Part shown: positions 50,805-59,454 of the stretch, piece by piece
How the letters are laid out: every line of letters begins with the position of its first letter
Numbering within the stretch: position 1 is the first letter of the stretch
Assembly (NCBI GenBank): GCA_030427205.1
Contig: JAUHXC010000001.1
Location: 496,001-560,000, forward strand
Length of the DNA: 64,000 nt
DNA from: a bacterium
Lineage (GTDB): Bacteria; Myxococcota_A; Bradymonadia; UBA7976; UBA1532
Direction of reading: 5' to 3'
The notes under the pieces: model-generated
The model's database searches: none
Told to the model about the DNA's origin: nothing
The model's input: the letters and a program-made list of their open reading frames with translations, nothing else
Program-made: the position numbers and the translations under genes

Positions 50805-50901
50805 CGCGACACGCCCCGCTGGCCATGCTCCGCGGGCAGGCAGCCATAAACCCCCGAAATCATTGATGCGGAGGACATGGCACGGGCCATGAAGAGGCAA
50901 A

Positions 50902-50950
50902 GGTGCGTCCACGGAGACATCAACCCACGCCCCGAGACGGGGCACGCACC
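50902..50950 (+). promoter_or_regulatory. Structured leader ahead of the beta-helix protein gene
   Basis: An outer stem GGTGCGT/ACGCACC (50902-50908 with 50944-50950) encloses an inner stem GCCCCG-AGA-CGGGGC (50929-50943). The Shine-Dalgarno CGGAG begins just after it, and CCACGGAG is duplicated at 50909-50916 and 50949-50956. It may influence translation. Confidence 0.35.
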
Positions 50951-50963
50951 ACGGAGCGCCATC

Positions 50964-51713
50964 ATGAACCGCATCGCCACCGCCGCCGCCCTCGCCTTCA
51001 CCGCCCTCGCCGGCCACGCCGCCGCCGCCGAATACGACGTCTGCGCCTCGGGCTGCGACTTCACGACCATCCAGGCCGCCGTCGACGGCACCGCCACCTG
51101 GGACGTGCTCTTCCTCGAAGCGGAGACCTTCGCCGAGAGCGTCGACATCAACTCGCCGCGGGTCATCTACGCCGCCGCCGGCGCCGAGCTGCAGGGCGAC
51201 GGCAACGGGCCGGCGCTGACGGTCGGCTTCGGCGCCGACGTCGACATCGAGGGGCTGCGCATCAGCGACGGCGGCGGCATGGCCGGCGTGCTCAACTACG
51301 GCACGCTGGTGCTCGCCGGCTGCGATGTGCGCGACCACGACGCGAACTATGGGGCCATCCTCAACGCCGGTGACCTGCAGGTGGTCGGCAACAGCGTGGT
51401 GCAGGCGAACGTCGGTGAGTACTTCGCCGGCGGCATCAACAACGCCGGCACGCTGCAGGTGAGCAACAGCACCATCATCGGCAACCAGGGCTACATGGGC
51501 GGGGGCATCGCCAACATCGACGGCACCACGATCGTGACCAGCAGCTCGCTGTCGGGCAACCACGCCGAGTCCATCGGCGGGGCGTGGTCGAACCACAATA
51601 CCGGCGGCGACGTCACCTTCGCGGCGAGCAGCAGCATGAGCAGCAATACCAGCGGCAGCGGCAACTACAGCGCCTGCTACGACATCGACGGGCACAGCGC
51701 CTGCACCCCCTGA
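50964..51713 (+). CDS. Exported beta-helix (polymorphic OMP repeat-like) protein
   Basis: 249 residues from the ATG at 50964 (GGAG seven bases upstream). A signal peptide (ends GHAAAAE) is followed by CASGCDFTTIQAAVDG, a common opening of right-handed beta-helix domains, then short repeating turns such as GVLNYGTLVLAGCDV, GAILNAGDLQVVGNS, GGINNAGTLQVSNST and GGGIANIDGT of the GGxI/N-A-G-T-L type seen in polymorphic outer membrane repeats. No autotransporter barrel is present. Probably secreted or surface-bound. In-frame ATGs at 50877 and 50889 could add up to 29 residues; the later start gives a normal signal peptide. Confidence 0.78.
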   Translation: MNRIATAAALAFTALAGHAAAAEYDVCASGCDFTTIQAAVDGTATWDVLFLEAETFAESVDINSPRVIYAAAGAELQGDGNGPALTVGFGADVDIEGLRISDGGGMAGVLNYGTLVLAGCDVRDHDANYGAILNAGDLQVVGNSVVQANVGEYFAGGINNAGTLQVSNSTIIGNQGYMGGGIANIDGTTIVTSSSLSGNHAESIGGAWSNHNTGGDVTFAASSSMSSNTSGSGNYSACYDIDGHSACTP

Positions 51714-51777
51714 GCGCCACCCCTCGCGCGCACCCGCCGGTCGACGATCGGCGGGCGCGGTATTTTCGAAGGGGCCG

Positions 51778-52800
51778 TCAGCGGCCCGGGCAGCCCTTCA
51801 GCCAGTCGCGGGCGTTGTCGGCCAGCACCCGCCGGGCGACGGCGTCGGGCAAATCGAGCGCGGGCACCTCGCGCACCGTCGCCCCGGCCATCTCTCCGGG
51901 CACCCAGGTGCGCACCGCGGGCGCGGTGAGAAACCGACGGTCCATCTCGATCTGGTCGCGCCACTCGGGGCGCCAGTCCCCCACGGGGTGGGTCACCAGA
52001 TCCGATCCGAAGAGGAAGCGCTCGGGCCAGCGCATCACCAGCGCCCGCGCCCGCTCGCGCCGGGCGGAGAGGTTGGCGGTGCCCGCCGCCGATGGACCGG
52101 GGCCGCCGCTGCTGACGTCGAACCGCAGCCGCGGGTGGGCGGCGGCGATGGCCTCGAAGCGGTCGAGCGCGGTCCGGCTGCTGCACCAGTGAGCGCAGAC
52201 CGCGTTGAGCCCCGGGTGAGCCGAGAGCACCCGCTCGAACTCGGCGCGGAAGCGGGTGGTATTGACGTGGATCAGGACCGGCGCCCCCAGCCGGGCGAGG
52301 TGGCCCCACAGCGGCCCATAGCGCGTATCGTCGAGCGGGCGCACCCGCAGCCGGCGGTCGCCCTGAGCGATCTTGAAGCCGCAGCCGCCCGCGGCGCGCC
52401 AGCGGTCGAAGGTCTCGGCGGTGTCCACCTCGAGGTCGACGGCGGCGAACGGGATCAACCGCGTGGGGTGGGCCTTCGCGGCGGCGAGGGCGATGGCGTT
52501 GCCCTCGGTGTGCCCCTGCATGCCCTGCCCCGGGCCGCGGCCGCCGAGGGTATTCTGCGTGCCGAGCACGACGGTCTGCTGCACGCCGTGGCGATCCATG
52601 GTCTCGATGAGCAGGTCGACGGCGTGGGCGTCGGTCAGGTGCACGTGCATGTCGATGGTCGGTGGGGTCCCGATCGGCGGGGCGGCGGCGGGCGCGGCGG
52701 GCGCGGCGGGCGCGGCGGGCGCGGCGGGCGGGCCATCTCCGCTCCGGCAGCCGACGAGCGCCAGCAGAAGCAGCGGGCAGACGCTCGATCGGCTCAGCAC
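51778..52800 (-). CDS. Amidohydrolase-family (TIM-barrel) lipoprotein
   Basis: 340 residues from a GTG at 52800 that overlaps the end of the upstream gene by seven bases (GTGCTGA). The lipoprotein signal ends LALVGC. An Ala-Pro linker precedes the metal-dependent hydrolase fold: DMHVHL (metal His pair), a conserved Lys in GFKIAQG, HVNTTRF, CAHW and FGSDLVTHPV (metal Asp). This is the amidohydrolase 2 group (decarboxylases, lactonases, deaminases). Translationally coupled to the PPC-like lipoprotein upstream. Substrate unknown. An extracytoplasmic location is unusual for this group. Confidence 0.85.
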   Translation of the reverse strand: MLSRSSVCPLLLLALVGCRSGDGPPAAPAAPAAPAAPAAAPPIGTPPTIDMHVHLTDAHAVDLLIETMDRHGVQQTVVLGTQNTLGGRGPGQGMQGHTEGNAIALAAAKAHPTRLIPFAAVDLEVDTAETFDRWRAAGGCGFKIAQGDRRLRVRPLDDTRYGPLWGHLARLGAPVLIHVNTTRFRAEFERVLSAHPGLNAVCAHWCSSRTALDRFEAIAAAHPRLRFDVSSGGPGPSAAGTANLSARRERARALVMRWPERFLFGSDLVTHPVGDWRPEWRDQIEMDRRFLTAPAVRTWVPGEMAGATVREVPALDLPDAVARRVLADNARDWLKGCPGR

Positions 52801-53507
52801 TCGCACTCGTCTTCGAAGAGGTCTTCGCGCAGGTCCATGCGCAGGATGTAGTCGTGCGCCGTGGGCGGCGCCACGACCCGGATGAGGTGATTCTCCCGAT
52901 AGCGGGCGTCGCCGTGGGTGATCCAGACGTTGCCGCCGGCGCTGGTATGGCGGGTGATGAGCGCGCCGCTGTCTTTGGCGTAGACCTCGACGGTCAACGT
53001 ATTCTCCGGGCTGTCGGGCAGGGTCGGCTCGCCGCAGCTGGCCCCGCACAGGCCGACGCGCGCGATGCGGACCCGCAGGAAGAGGTAGGGCCGGGCCCAG
53101 GCCCGGATCTGGTCGTGTAGGGCGCCGTGGCTCTCGAGGTCGACCTCGAACCAGTCGTCGTCGCCGTCGCACAGCCGCAACCCCGAGGGCTGGTCGAAGG
53201 TGGCGAAGCCCCAGTTCAGCGCCATGAGGTTCAGCGGCGTCGCGTCGGTGCGCACGTCGTTCTCTTCGACGGCGTCGTCTGCGCACTGCGGCGGCGCGGC
53301 GGCGCGGTGAATCGAGGCCTGGGGCGCGCGCCAGGCGTCTGCGTAGGGGTCGGCGGCGGGGATCGCAGCGTGAGCCGGGGCCGGCGCTTCGAGCGTGGTG
53401 GGCGTCGAGAGCGTCGGCGGATCGTCGGCCCCGGCTCGATCGTCGACCGGCATACACCCCCCACCGACGAAGGCGCATATCGCCCACAGCATCCGGGCTG
53501 TCTTCAT
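52794..53507 (-). CDS. PPC-like beta-sandwich lipoprotein
   Basis: 237 residues from the ATG at 53507 (AGGTGAGG directly upstream). The signal ends VGGGC, probably a lipoprotein. After a Pro/Ala/Thr-rich spacer, the domain has DDAVEENDVRTDATPL, LRLCDGDDDWFEVDL and a final ILRMDLREDLFEDECEC, the layout of bacterial pre-peptidase C-terminal (PPC) domains, which are calcium-binding beta-sandwiches in secreted proteins. Four Cys are paired by proximity. Overlaps the TIM-barrel hydrolase gene, so the two are likely partners at the cell surface. Divergent from the M64 peptidase gene. Confidence 0.72.
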   Translation of the reverse strand: MKTARMLWAICAFVGGGCMPVDDRAGADDPPTLSTPTTLEAPAPAHAAIPAADPYADAWRAPQASIHRAAAPPQCADDAVEENDVRTDATPLNLMALNWGFATFDQPSGLRLCDGDDDWFEVDLESHGALHDQIRAWARPYLFLRVRIARVGLCGASCGEPTLPDSPENTLTVEVYAKDSGALITRHTSAGGNVWITHGDARYRENHLIRVVAPPTAHDYILRMDLREDLFEDECEC

Positions 53508-53655
53508 CCTCACCTCCCTCGCACCGGGCACCCCCATGCCCCGCGATCAGGATGGGCGAGCAGTATTAGGAATGTCAGGTGTTTTTTGGTCACGCCCGGT
53601 GACGGGGCTCGAACATGCCCGGTGAATGCCGGCGCGTCGCCGCCGTTGGTGGCCC

Positions 53656-55236
53656 ATGGGATACATCGACGAACGTCGCCGGCACACGCCGGCGTTCCTG
53701 CTCCTGCTGGCCGCGGCCCTCACCGGCTGCTTCGACGAGGGCCTGCCGCCCTGCCCCGAGTCGCGACCGGGCGGCCGGATCGACTGCGAGGACGCGCCCG
53801 AGCTGTGCGACCTGCCGGTGACCCACCTCTCCGGTGATCCGGACACCATGCGGGTGGTCTTCGTCGGCGACGGCTTCGGGCCCGGCGATCAAGCGCTGTA
53901 TGCCCGCTGGGTCGAGCGGCTGATCGAGGGCGTGCTCGGCGATACGAGCACGATCATCGGGCGGGCGCCGGACCGCTTCTCGTTTCATCGGGTCGATCTC
54001 TTCGCCGACGACGGCGCGCATCTGCTCGGGGCCTGCGCCGGCGATCGCAGCGGCGGCGATCTGCTGCGGATCGACGACCGGCGGGCGGCGCTGGCCGCCT
54101 CGGCGGCGGGGCCGGCGCAGGTGGTGGTGGTGCTCGTCGATACCGACGGCCTGCGGGCGAGCGCCGGCGGGCTGGTCGATACGCCGACGGTCCGGCTGAG
54201 CCGCAGCGACGACTTCCTGGTGCTCGACCACGAGCTGGGCCACGCGCTGGTCGGTCTGGGCGACGAATACGTCGACGGCTCGGCGCACTTCACCGCGCCG
54301 GAGATGCTCTTCGGCACCTGGCCGCACCCCGAGCCGCACTTCACCCGCGACGCGGCCAACCTGAGCATCTACGGCGACGGCCGCCGCTGGGCGCACCTCG
54401 CCGACGGCGCCCGCCCGGGCAGCGGCGGCTATGCGTCGGGGGTCTACCACCCGCCGTTCAGCTGCCGGATGGGCCGGGGCGAGGCGAGGCGCTTCTGTCC
54501 GGTCTGCGATCACGCCATCAACGCCTGGCTGACCGGCGCCGCGACGCCGACGCGCTGCGAGATCACCGTCACCGCAGAGGACGGGCTGCACCGCATCCAC
54601 GCCGGGCCGCCGCCGGGCTGGCCGGAGCGGGTCGAGACGACGCTGCAGGGCGGTCGCCGGGCGGGCGCGATCGTGGGGCAGGGGCCGCGGGGCACGGTGG
54701 GCCTGCTGGCGCTCGACGCCGACGAGCGGGCGACGGCCCAGCGGCTGCACGCCCGCTGCGTCGACCCGGCTGGCCATGAATCGTGGCGCGCGGTCGACGT
54801 GGTGCCCGACGGCGAAGGCGGCGCGGACTACGTCGAGGTCGACGCCGCCGGGTGCTGCGCCGCGGGCCGCTTCTTCGTGGCGAGCCCGGGGCGTTGGAGC
54901 ACCCGGGTGACCGGCCCCTTCCCGCCGCCGCGCATGGATGGCGACTGCGCGGACGGGTTCCGCAGCCTGCACCGCTTCGAGGCCCCCGCCACGGGTCGCT
55001 ATCGGGTCAGCGCCCGGGCGCTCGACGGGGCCTCGGCGCCGAGCATGCGCGTGCGGACGACCTGCGGCGTCGCCGAGGGGCCCGACGCGGCGCGCGATCT
55101 GGCTTGCGTCGACGGGCAGTGGGCCACCGGGGTCGAAGTGGAGGTCGATCTGAGCGAGGGCGAGCCGCTGTTCGTCTGGCTCGATCCGGGCGAGAGCGCC
55201 GAGATCGATCTGCGGGTGGCTCTGCTCGAAGAATGA
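53656..55236 (+). CDS. M64 (IgA peptidase-like) metallopeptidase lipoprotein
   Basis: 526 residues from the ATG at 53656 (GGTGG upstream; an in-frame ATG at 53626 is possible). The signal ends AALTGC, a lipobox. The M64 domain: VVFVGDGF, FHRVDLFADD, VLVDTDG and the zinc site HELGHALVGLGDEY (His192, Glu193, His196, then Asp203). Then a Cys pair near FSCRMGRGEARRFCPVC, and C-terminal beta-rich domains (about 300-526). M64 was named for a Clostridium IgA protease, but most members have unknown substrates. The divergent gap carries GTCAC-N5-GTGAC (53589-53603). Convergent with the peptide-binding lipoprotein gene, seven bases apart. Confidence 0.9.
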   Translation: MGYIDERRRHTPAFLLLLAAALTGCFDEGLPPCPESRPGGRIDCEDAPELCDLPVTHLSGDPDTMRVVFVGDGFGPGDQALYARWVERLIEGVLGDTSTIIGRAPDRFSFHRVDLFADDGAHLLGACAGDRSGGDLLRIDDRRAALAASAAGPAQVVVVLVDTDGLRASAGGLVDTPTVRLSRSDDFLVLDHELGHALVGLGDEYVDGSAHFTAPEMLFGTWPHPEPHFTRDAANLSIYGDGRRWAHLADGARPGSGGYASGVYHPPFSCRMGRGEARRFCPVCDHAINAWLTGAATPTRCEITVTAEDGLHRIHAGPPPGWPERVETTLQGGRRAGAIVGQGPRGTVGLLALDADERATAQRLHARCVDPAGHESWRAVDVVPDGEGGADYVEVDAAGCCAAGRFFVASPGRWSTRVTGPFPPPRMDGDCADGFRSLHRFEAPATGRYRVSARALDGASAPSMRVRTTCGVAEGPDAARDLACVDGQWATGVEVEVDLSEGEPLFVWLDPGESAEIDLRVALLEE

Positions 55237-55243
55237 CGGCGAC

Positions 55244-56812
55244 TCAACGCCCGTCGGCCGCGGACCAGCCGGCCCGCCACAGTTCGAAGAGGCTGGCGTT
55301 GGGCAGCGGCCGGTAGCCTTCGAGCCCGGCGCGATGCACGACCACCACGTCTTCGTGCCACAGGCTGAGGTAGGGCAGCTCGGCCTGCAGAATCCGCTGC
55401 AGCTCACGGTAGATCCCGGCGCGGGCGGCGCGATCGGTGGTGATACGCCCGCGGTCGATGAGCGCATCGACCCGCCCGTTGGCGTAGGCCCCGCGGTTGC
55501 CGCCGCGGTTGGGCGCGTCGGGGGTCGGGATGCGCGACGAGTGGAACAGCCAGTTGTAGAAGTGTGGCTCGCCGGGGTCGGGCCACTGCAGGGTGTAGAG
55601 CTGGAAGTTGCCCGACTTGGCGTCGCTGAGCAGGGTGCCCAGCTCGAAGCCCTGCACGTCGACCGCGATGCCCACCGCTTGCAGGTCATCGGCCATCAGC
55701 CGCACCAGGTTGCGGCGGAACTTGTCGGTGCTCGTCTTGAAGTTGAGCGTGAAGCGCGGCGCCTCGCCCGGCGGGTCGGGGTATCCGGCGGCGTCGAGCA
55801 GCGCGCGGGCGCGGGCGGGATCATGACCATAGCGCGGCACGTCGTCGGCGTGGGCCCAGTGGTTGGGGGCCAGCATGCCGCTCGACGGGCTGGCGACGCC
55901 GCGGAACTTGTGCTCGATGAGCCGCGCGCGGTCGATGGCGTGGGCGATGGCCTGCCGCACCTCCAGCTTCGCCAGAATGGGGTCGCGCAGGTTGAAGGCG
56001 AGGTAGTTATAGCCGACGCCCGGCACCCCGCCGACCTCGATGTCGGGCCGATCGCGCACCGCGTCCACCAGCCGCGGCGTCACCGCGTTCTGCACCAGGT
56101 CGGCGTCGCCGCCCATCAGCGCCAGCAGCCGCGTATTCTCGTCGCGCACCGTGCGGAAGACGAGGTAGCGGGTGCGCGGCTGCCCGCGCCAGGCGTGGGC
56201 CGAGCGCTCGAGAACGACCTCCCGCTCGCCGTCGCGGGCGGAGAACGCGTAGGGCCCGGCGCCGACCGGCGCGGTGAGCTGGCCGTCGGCGCCGATCAGC
56301 TTGGCCGGCACGATGCCCAGCGAGAGGTCGGAGATGAACGGCGCGTGCGGCGCGTCGAGGGTGATGCGCAGCCGCTTGGGGCCGAGCACCTCCATCGACT
56401 GCACCCGGGCGTAGAGACCGCGGAACGGGCTGCCGAGCTGCGGGTCGACCACGCTCTGGTAGGTGGCCTTCAGGTCGCCGGCGGTGACCGGGTTGCCGTC
56501 GTGGAAGCGGGCGTCGGCCCGCAGCGTGATCTCGTAGACGGTGGGGCTCGGCTGGTCGATGCGCTCGGCGAGGGCCGGGCGCGGCTCCATCGCCTCGTTG
56601 TGCACCGAGACGACGCCCTCGTACATCAGCTGCACCACCTTGCCGGTCCACGCCCGGGTATTGAGCCGGGGGTCGAGCGGTCCGCGGATCGCCTCGGGGA
56701 AGAGCACCGCGATGCGCTCGCCGCGGGGCAGTCGGTCGCCGGCGGTGCCGTCGCTGCGGCAGCCGCTGGCGAGCAGGACCGGTATGAGGCAGAGGATGAG
56801 CGGGCGGACCAT
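55244..56812 (-). CDS. ABC transporter substrate-binding lipoprotein, family 5 (peptide/nickel type)
   Basis: 522 residues. The lipoprotein signal ends LLASGC. Family 5 features: LYEGVVSVHNEAMEPRPALAERI, ITLRADARFHDGNPVTAGDLKATY, PVGAGPYAF, RDENTRLLALMGGDADL and RQAIAHAIDRARLI. These bind oligopeptides or related ligands and pass them to ABC permeases. No permease or ATPase gene is adjacent, so it is an orphan or serves a distant transporter. The ATG has no Shine-Dalgarno; TACAAC on the minus strand (56820-56825) lies seven bases before it, consistent with a leaderless message. Divergent from dacB with 60 bases between. Confidence 0.93.
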   Translation of the reverse strand: MVRPLILCLIPVLLASGCRSDGTAGDRLPRGERIAVLFPEAIRGPLDPRLNTRAWTGKVVQLMYEGVVSVHNEAMEPRPALAERIDQPSPTVYEITLRADARFHDGNPVTAGDLKATYQSVVDPQLGSPFRGLYARVQSMEVLGPKRLRITLDAPHAPFISDLSLGIVPAKLIGADGQLTAPVGAGPYAFSARDGEREVVLERSAHAWRGQPRTRYLVFRTVRDENTRLLALMGGDADLVQNAVTPRLVDAVRDRPDIEVGGVPGVGYNYLAFNLRDPILAKLEVRQAIAHAIDRARLIEHKFRGVASPSSGMLAPNHWAHADDVPRYGHDPARARALLDAAGYPDPPGEAPRFTLNFKTSTDKFRRNLVRLMADDLQAVGIAVDVQGFELGTLLSDAKSGNFQLYTLQWPDPGEPHFYNWLFHSSRIPTPDAPNRGGNRGAYANGRVDALIDRGRITTDRAARAGIYRELQRILQAELPYLSLWHEDVVVVHRAGLEGYRPLPNASLFELWRAGWSAADGR

Positions 56813-56872
56813 GCTGGCGGTTGTAGCAGGTGCCGCTTCAATCTTGCAGCGGGAGCGTGCTAGACCGCTGCC

Positions 56873-58333
56873 ATGCGTGCCTCGATCGTCTGTCTCGCCC
56901 TGCTGCTGCCCGTCTGGACGCTGGCCCAGACCGCGGAGGACGCCCCGCCGCCCAAGGCCCTGGTCGGCCGGGGTGATCCGGCGCTGGTGAAGGCCATCCG
57001 CCCGATCCTGGCCGAGAAGGCGCTCGCCGGGGCGCGGGTCTCGATCCTCGTCGAGCGGGCCGACGGCGGCAAGCCGCTCTACAGCGTCGACCCCGACCAG
57101 CGGCTGCACCCCGCCTCTAACACCAAGCTGGTGACGAGCGCCGCCGCGCTCGACCTGCTCGGGCCGGCGTTTCGCTGGCGCACCGATCTGGCGGCGACGG
57201 GCTACGCCGACGGCAAGGCCGAGACGCTGTACCTGATCGGCGGCGGCGACCCGCGCTTCGTCAGCGAGTCGCTCTTCAAGCTGGTCGACGACGCCCGCTT
57301 CAACGGGCTGAAGGCGGTCGAGGGCGATCTGATCGTCGACGACAGCTACTTCACCGCCGATCGCATGGCGCCGGGCTTCGACGACAAGCAGCAGGACAGC
57401 GCCTATCGCGCGGCGAGCTCGGCGGCGAGCTTCAACTTCAACGCGGTGGTGATCAACATCGCGCCGGGCGAAGCGGGCGAGAAGCCGGTGGTGCGCATCC
57501 GCCCCGACAGCGGCTACGTCATCGTCGAGAACCGGGCGACGACCGCCGGCAGCGGCCGCGAGCGGCTGAAGGTCTCGGCGGTGGCCGACGGCGACCGGAC
57601 GAAGGTGATCGTCGGCGGGCGCATCCCCGCCCGACATCGGGGGGTGACGGTGCGCCGGCGCATCGATCACCCGTCGCTGTACGCCGGCATGGCGGCGAAG
57701 CTCTTCCTCGAGCGCGCGGGTATCGAGGTGAAGGGCGAGGTGAAGCTGGGGCCGGCGCCGAAGAAGCGGCGGCGGCTGGCGCGGGTCTATTCGGTGTCGA
57801 TGGCGGACGCGCTCGACGACGTCAACAAGCTCTCGAACAACATGATGGCCGAGACGGTGCTGCGCACGATCGGCCGTGAGAAGGGCGACGCGGGGGACTG
57901 GACCGCCGGCACCCGGGTGGTCGGCGACTGGCTGAAGAAGGAGGTCGGCCTGCGGGACGGCTTCACCTACGTCAACGGCTCGGGGCTCTTCGGCGAGACC
58001 GCGTTCAGCGCGCGCGACATGGTGCAGGTGCTGCGCCACATGCATCGGCGGCGGCCGACGATGCCCGAGTACGGCGCCTCGCTGGCCATCGGCGCCACCG
58101 ACGGCACCCTGCGCCGGCGGATGAAGGACGTGGACAAAGCCAGCGTGCGGGCCAAGACCGGCACGCTCAACGGGGTGGTCTGCCTCTCGGGCTACCTGAC
58201 CTTCGCCGACGGTACGCCGGGCGTCTTCTCCATCTTGATCAACGACTTCCCCGGCGCCGCCTGGCGCATCTGGGGCATCCAGGATCGCATCGTCCAGGCG
58301 GCGGCGGGCATCTCGCCGGGCCGGGTTCGCTGA
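56873..58333 (+). CDS. dacB: D-Ala-D-Ala carboxypeptidase/endopeptidase PBP4 (S13)
   Basis: 486 residues. Signal peptide (ends WTLAQT), then the S13 serine peptidase: SNTK (catalytic Ser82-Lys85, in HPASNTKLV), the S-x-N equivalent SNN (NKLSNNMMAE) and the KTGT box (RAKTGTLNG). An insertion domain between the first two motifs is typical of PBP4. The enzyme trims or cleaves peptidoglycan cross-links in the periplasm. No strong Shine-Dalgarno; TAGACC lies six bases before the ATG. With the MepA-like protein this gives two murein cross-link hydrolases in the window. Confidence 0.95.
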   Translation: MRASIVCLALLLPVWTLAQTAEDAPPPKALVGRGDPALVKAIRPILAEKALAGARVSILVERADGGKPLYSVDPDQRLHPASNTKLVTSAAALDLLGPAFRWRTDLAATGYADGKAETLYLIGGGDPRFVSESLFKLVDDARFNGLKAVEGDLIVDDSYFTADRMAPGFDDKQQDSAYRAASSAASFNFNAVVINIAPGEAGEKPVVRIRPDSGYVIVENRATTAGSGRERLKVSAVADGDRTKVIVGGRIPARHRGVTVRRRIDHPSLYAGMAAKLFLERAGIEVKGEVKLGPAPKKRRRLARVYSVSMADALDDVNKLSNNMMAETVLRTIGREKGDAGDWTAGTRVVGDWLKKEVGLRDGFTYVNGSGLFGETAFSARDMVQVLRHMHRRRPTMPEYGASLAIGATDGTLRRRMKDVDKASVRAKTGTLNGVVCLSGYLTFADGTPGVFSILINDFPGAAWRIWGIQDRIVQAAAGISPGRVR

Positions 58334-58347
58334 GCGCGAGCGGACAG

Positions 58348-58371
58348 ATCACAGAAAAATCACAGTAGAAT
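58348..58371 (+). promoter_or_regulatory. Direct-repeat element and -10 box of the secreted protein gene
   Basis: ATCACAG occurs at 58348-58354 and 58359-58365, 11 bases apart (one helical turn), immediately followed by TAGAAT (58366-58371), a strong -10 box with no clear -35. This is the layout of promoters activated by a response regulator binding direct repeats over the -35 region. Confidence 0.45.
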
Positions 58372-58430
58372 GGATCCCACGCCGGGTTCGCGCGTGCACC
58401 CCACCCGAACCCGCTCTCGGAGGTCCTCAG

Positions 58431-59375
58431 ATGTCGCGCCCCCAGCCCCGCTTTCGCCCGCTGCGTTTCCGCCCGTCGCATGTCCGGGCCATGCTCGGCG
58501 CCGCCCTCGCCCTCGGCGCCCTGCTCGCCCTGCCGGCCCTGGCCCACGCCGCGCCGGCGGCGGCGGGCGGCTACAGCCTGCAGCTCGAAGACGAGTACGG
58601 TCGCACGCTGTCGACCTACCACCACCGCGGCAGCACCTATGTGCTGGGGCACTACGGCACCCGCTACAACGTGCGGGTGAGCAATCACAGCGGTCAGCGC
58701 ATCGAAGCGGTGGTCACCGTCGACGGACGGGACGCGATCTCCGGCGAGCTCGGCGACTACACCGGGCAGCGGGGCTACGTCATCGACCCGTACGGCTCGG
58801 TGCTCGTCGAGGGCTTCCGCCAGAGCAACAGCAACGTGGCCGCCTTCCGCTTCACCTCGCCCGGCGACAGCTACAGCGGCCGGCGGGGCAGCGCGCAGCA
58901 CGTCGGCGTCGTCGGCGTGGCCGTCTTCCGCGAGAAGCACCGCCGCCCGGTGGCCGTCGCGCCGCCCCCGCCGCCCCGACGCAGCCCGTGGAACGGCGGC
59001 TGGCTGGGTGACGCCCGCTCCGAGGCGAGCAAGTCGGGCGCGGCCGACGCCCCCTCGGCGGCGCCGATGGAGGCCGAGGCTCTCGCCGACGACGCGGTCG
59101 CCGGTTCGGCGGCCCGCGGTCGCGCCAGCCGACGCTACGCCCCGCCGCGGCAGCAGAACAACCTGGGCACCCGCTACGGCGAGAGTCAGTACAGCCCGGT
59201 GGTCGAGGTGCCCTTCGAGCGGGCCCGCAGCAGCCGCCCGAACCAGATTCTGTCGCTGTACTACGACGACGCCCGCGGGCTGGCCAACCGCGGCATCCAG
59301 GTCTACGGCTACGCGCCGCAGCCGCCCGCGCCCCAGCCCTTCCCCCGCCGCTTCGCCCCGCCCCCGCCGTACTGA
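58431..59375 (+). CDS. Uncharacterised secreted protein of a widespread family
   Basis: 314 residues from the ATG at 58431 (GGAGG seven bases upstream). Signal peptide (ends ALAHAA). Conserved core about 45-165: YNVRVSNHSGQRIEAVVTVD, GRDAISGELGDY, QRGYVIDPYGSVLVEGFR, AAFRFTSPGDSYSGRRG and VGVVGVAVFRE. I recall close versions of this core in unrelated Gram-negative bacteria, always annotated hypothetical. The rest is Pro/Ala/Arg-rich with a conserved-looking NNLGTRYGE...SPVVEVPFERA segment and ILSLYYDDARGLANRGI. Beta-sandwich fold likely. Ends in a run of Pro and Tyr. Own promoter with direct repeats. Confidence 0.8.
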   Translation: MSRPQPRFRPLRFRPSHVRAMLGAALALGALLALPALAHAAPAAAGGYSLQLEDEYGRTLSTYHHRGSTYVLGHYGTRYNVRVSNHSGQRIEAVVTVDGRDAISGELGDYTGQRGYVIDPYGSVLVEGFRQSNSNVAAFRFTSPGDSYSGRRGSAQHVGVVGVAVFREKHRRPVAVAPPPPPRRSPWNGGWLGDARSEASKSGAADAPSAAPMEAEALADDAVAGSAARGRASRRYAPPRQQNNLGTRYGESQYSPVVEVPFERARSSRPNQILSLYYDDARGLANRGIQVYGYAPQPPAPQPFPRRFAPPPPY

Positions 59376-59385
59376 TCGCGCCGGT

Positions 59386-59401
59386 CCCGCAAGCGGGTTT
59401 T
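59386..59401 (+). terminator. Short hairpin terminator
   Basis: CCCG-CAAG-CGGG (59386-59397, with adjoining bases) followed by TTTT, ten bases after the stop of the secreted protein gene. A competing stem GCGGGT-TTTG-ACCCGC overlaps it. A possible sfsA promoter, TTGACC (59400-59405), 15 bases, TACCCT, also begins here. Confidence 0.45.
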
Positions 59402-59454
59402 GACCCGCGCGGCGGTCGGCTACCCTGCCCGGCCACCCCATCCTGCGGAGACCC

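Noticed and set aside
46070..50866. A plus-strand frame of about 1,600 codons opposite the MscS-type channel
   Set aside because: Shadow of the coiled-coil coding sequence. The minus strand has clear MscS motifs and a proper ribosome site.
53589..53603. GTCAC-N5-GTGAC with a T-run as a terminator
   Set aside because: The T-run precedes the hairpin on the plus strand and would be an A-run after it on the minus strand. It lies between divergent genes, so terminator function is not expected. An operator remains possible but unsupported.
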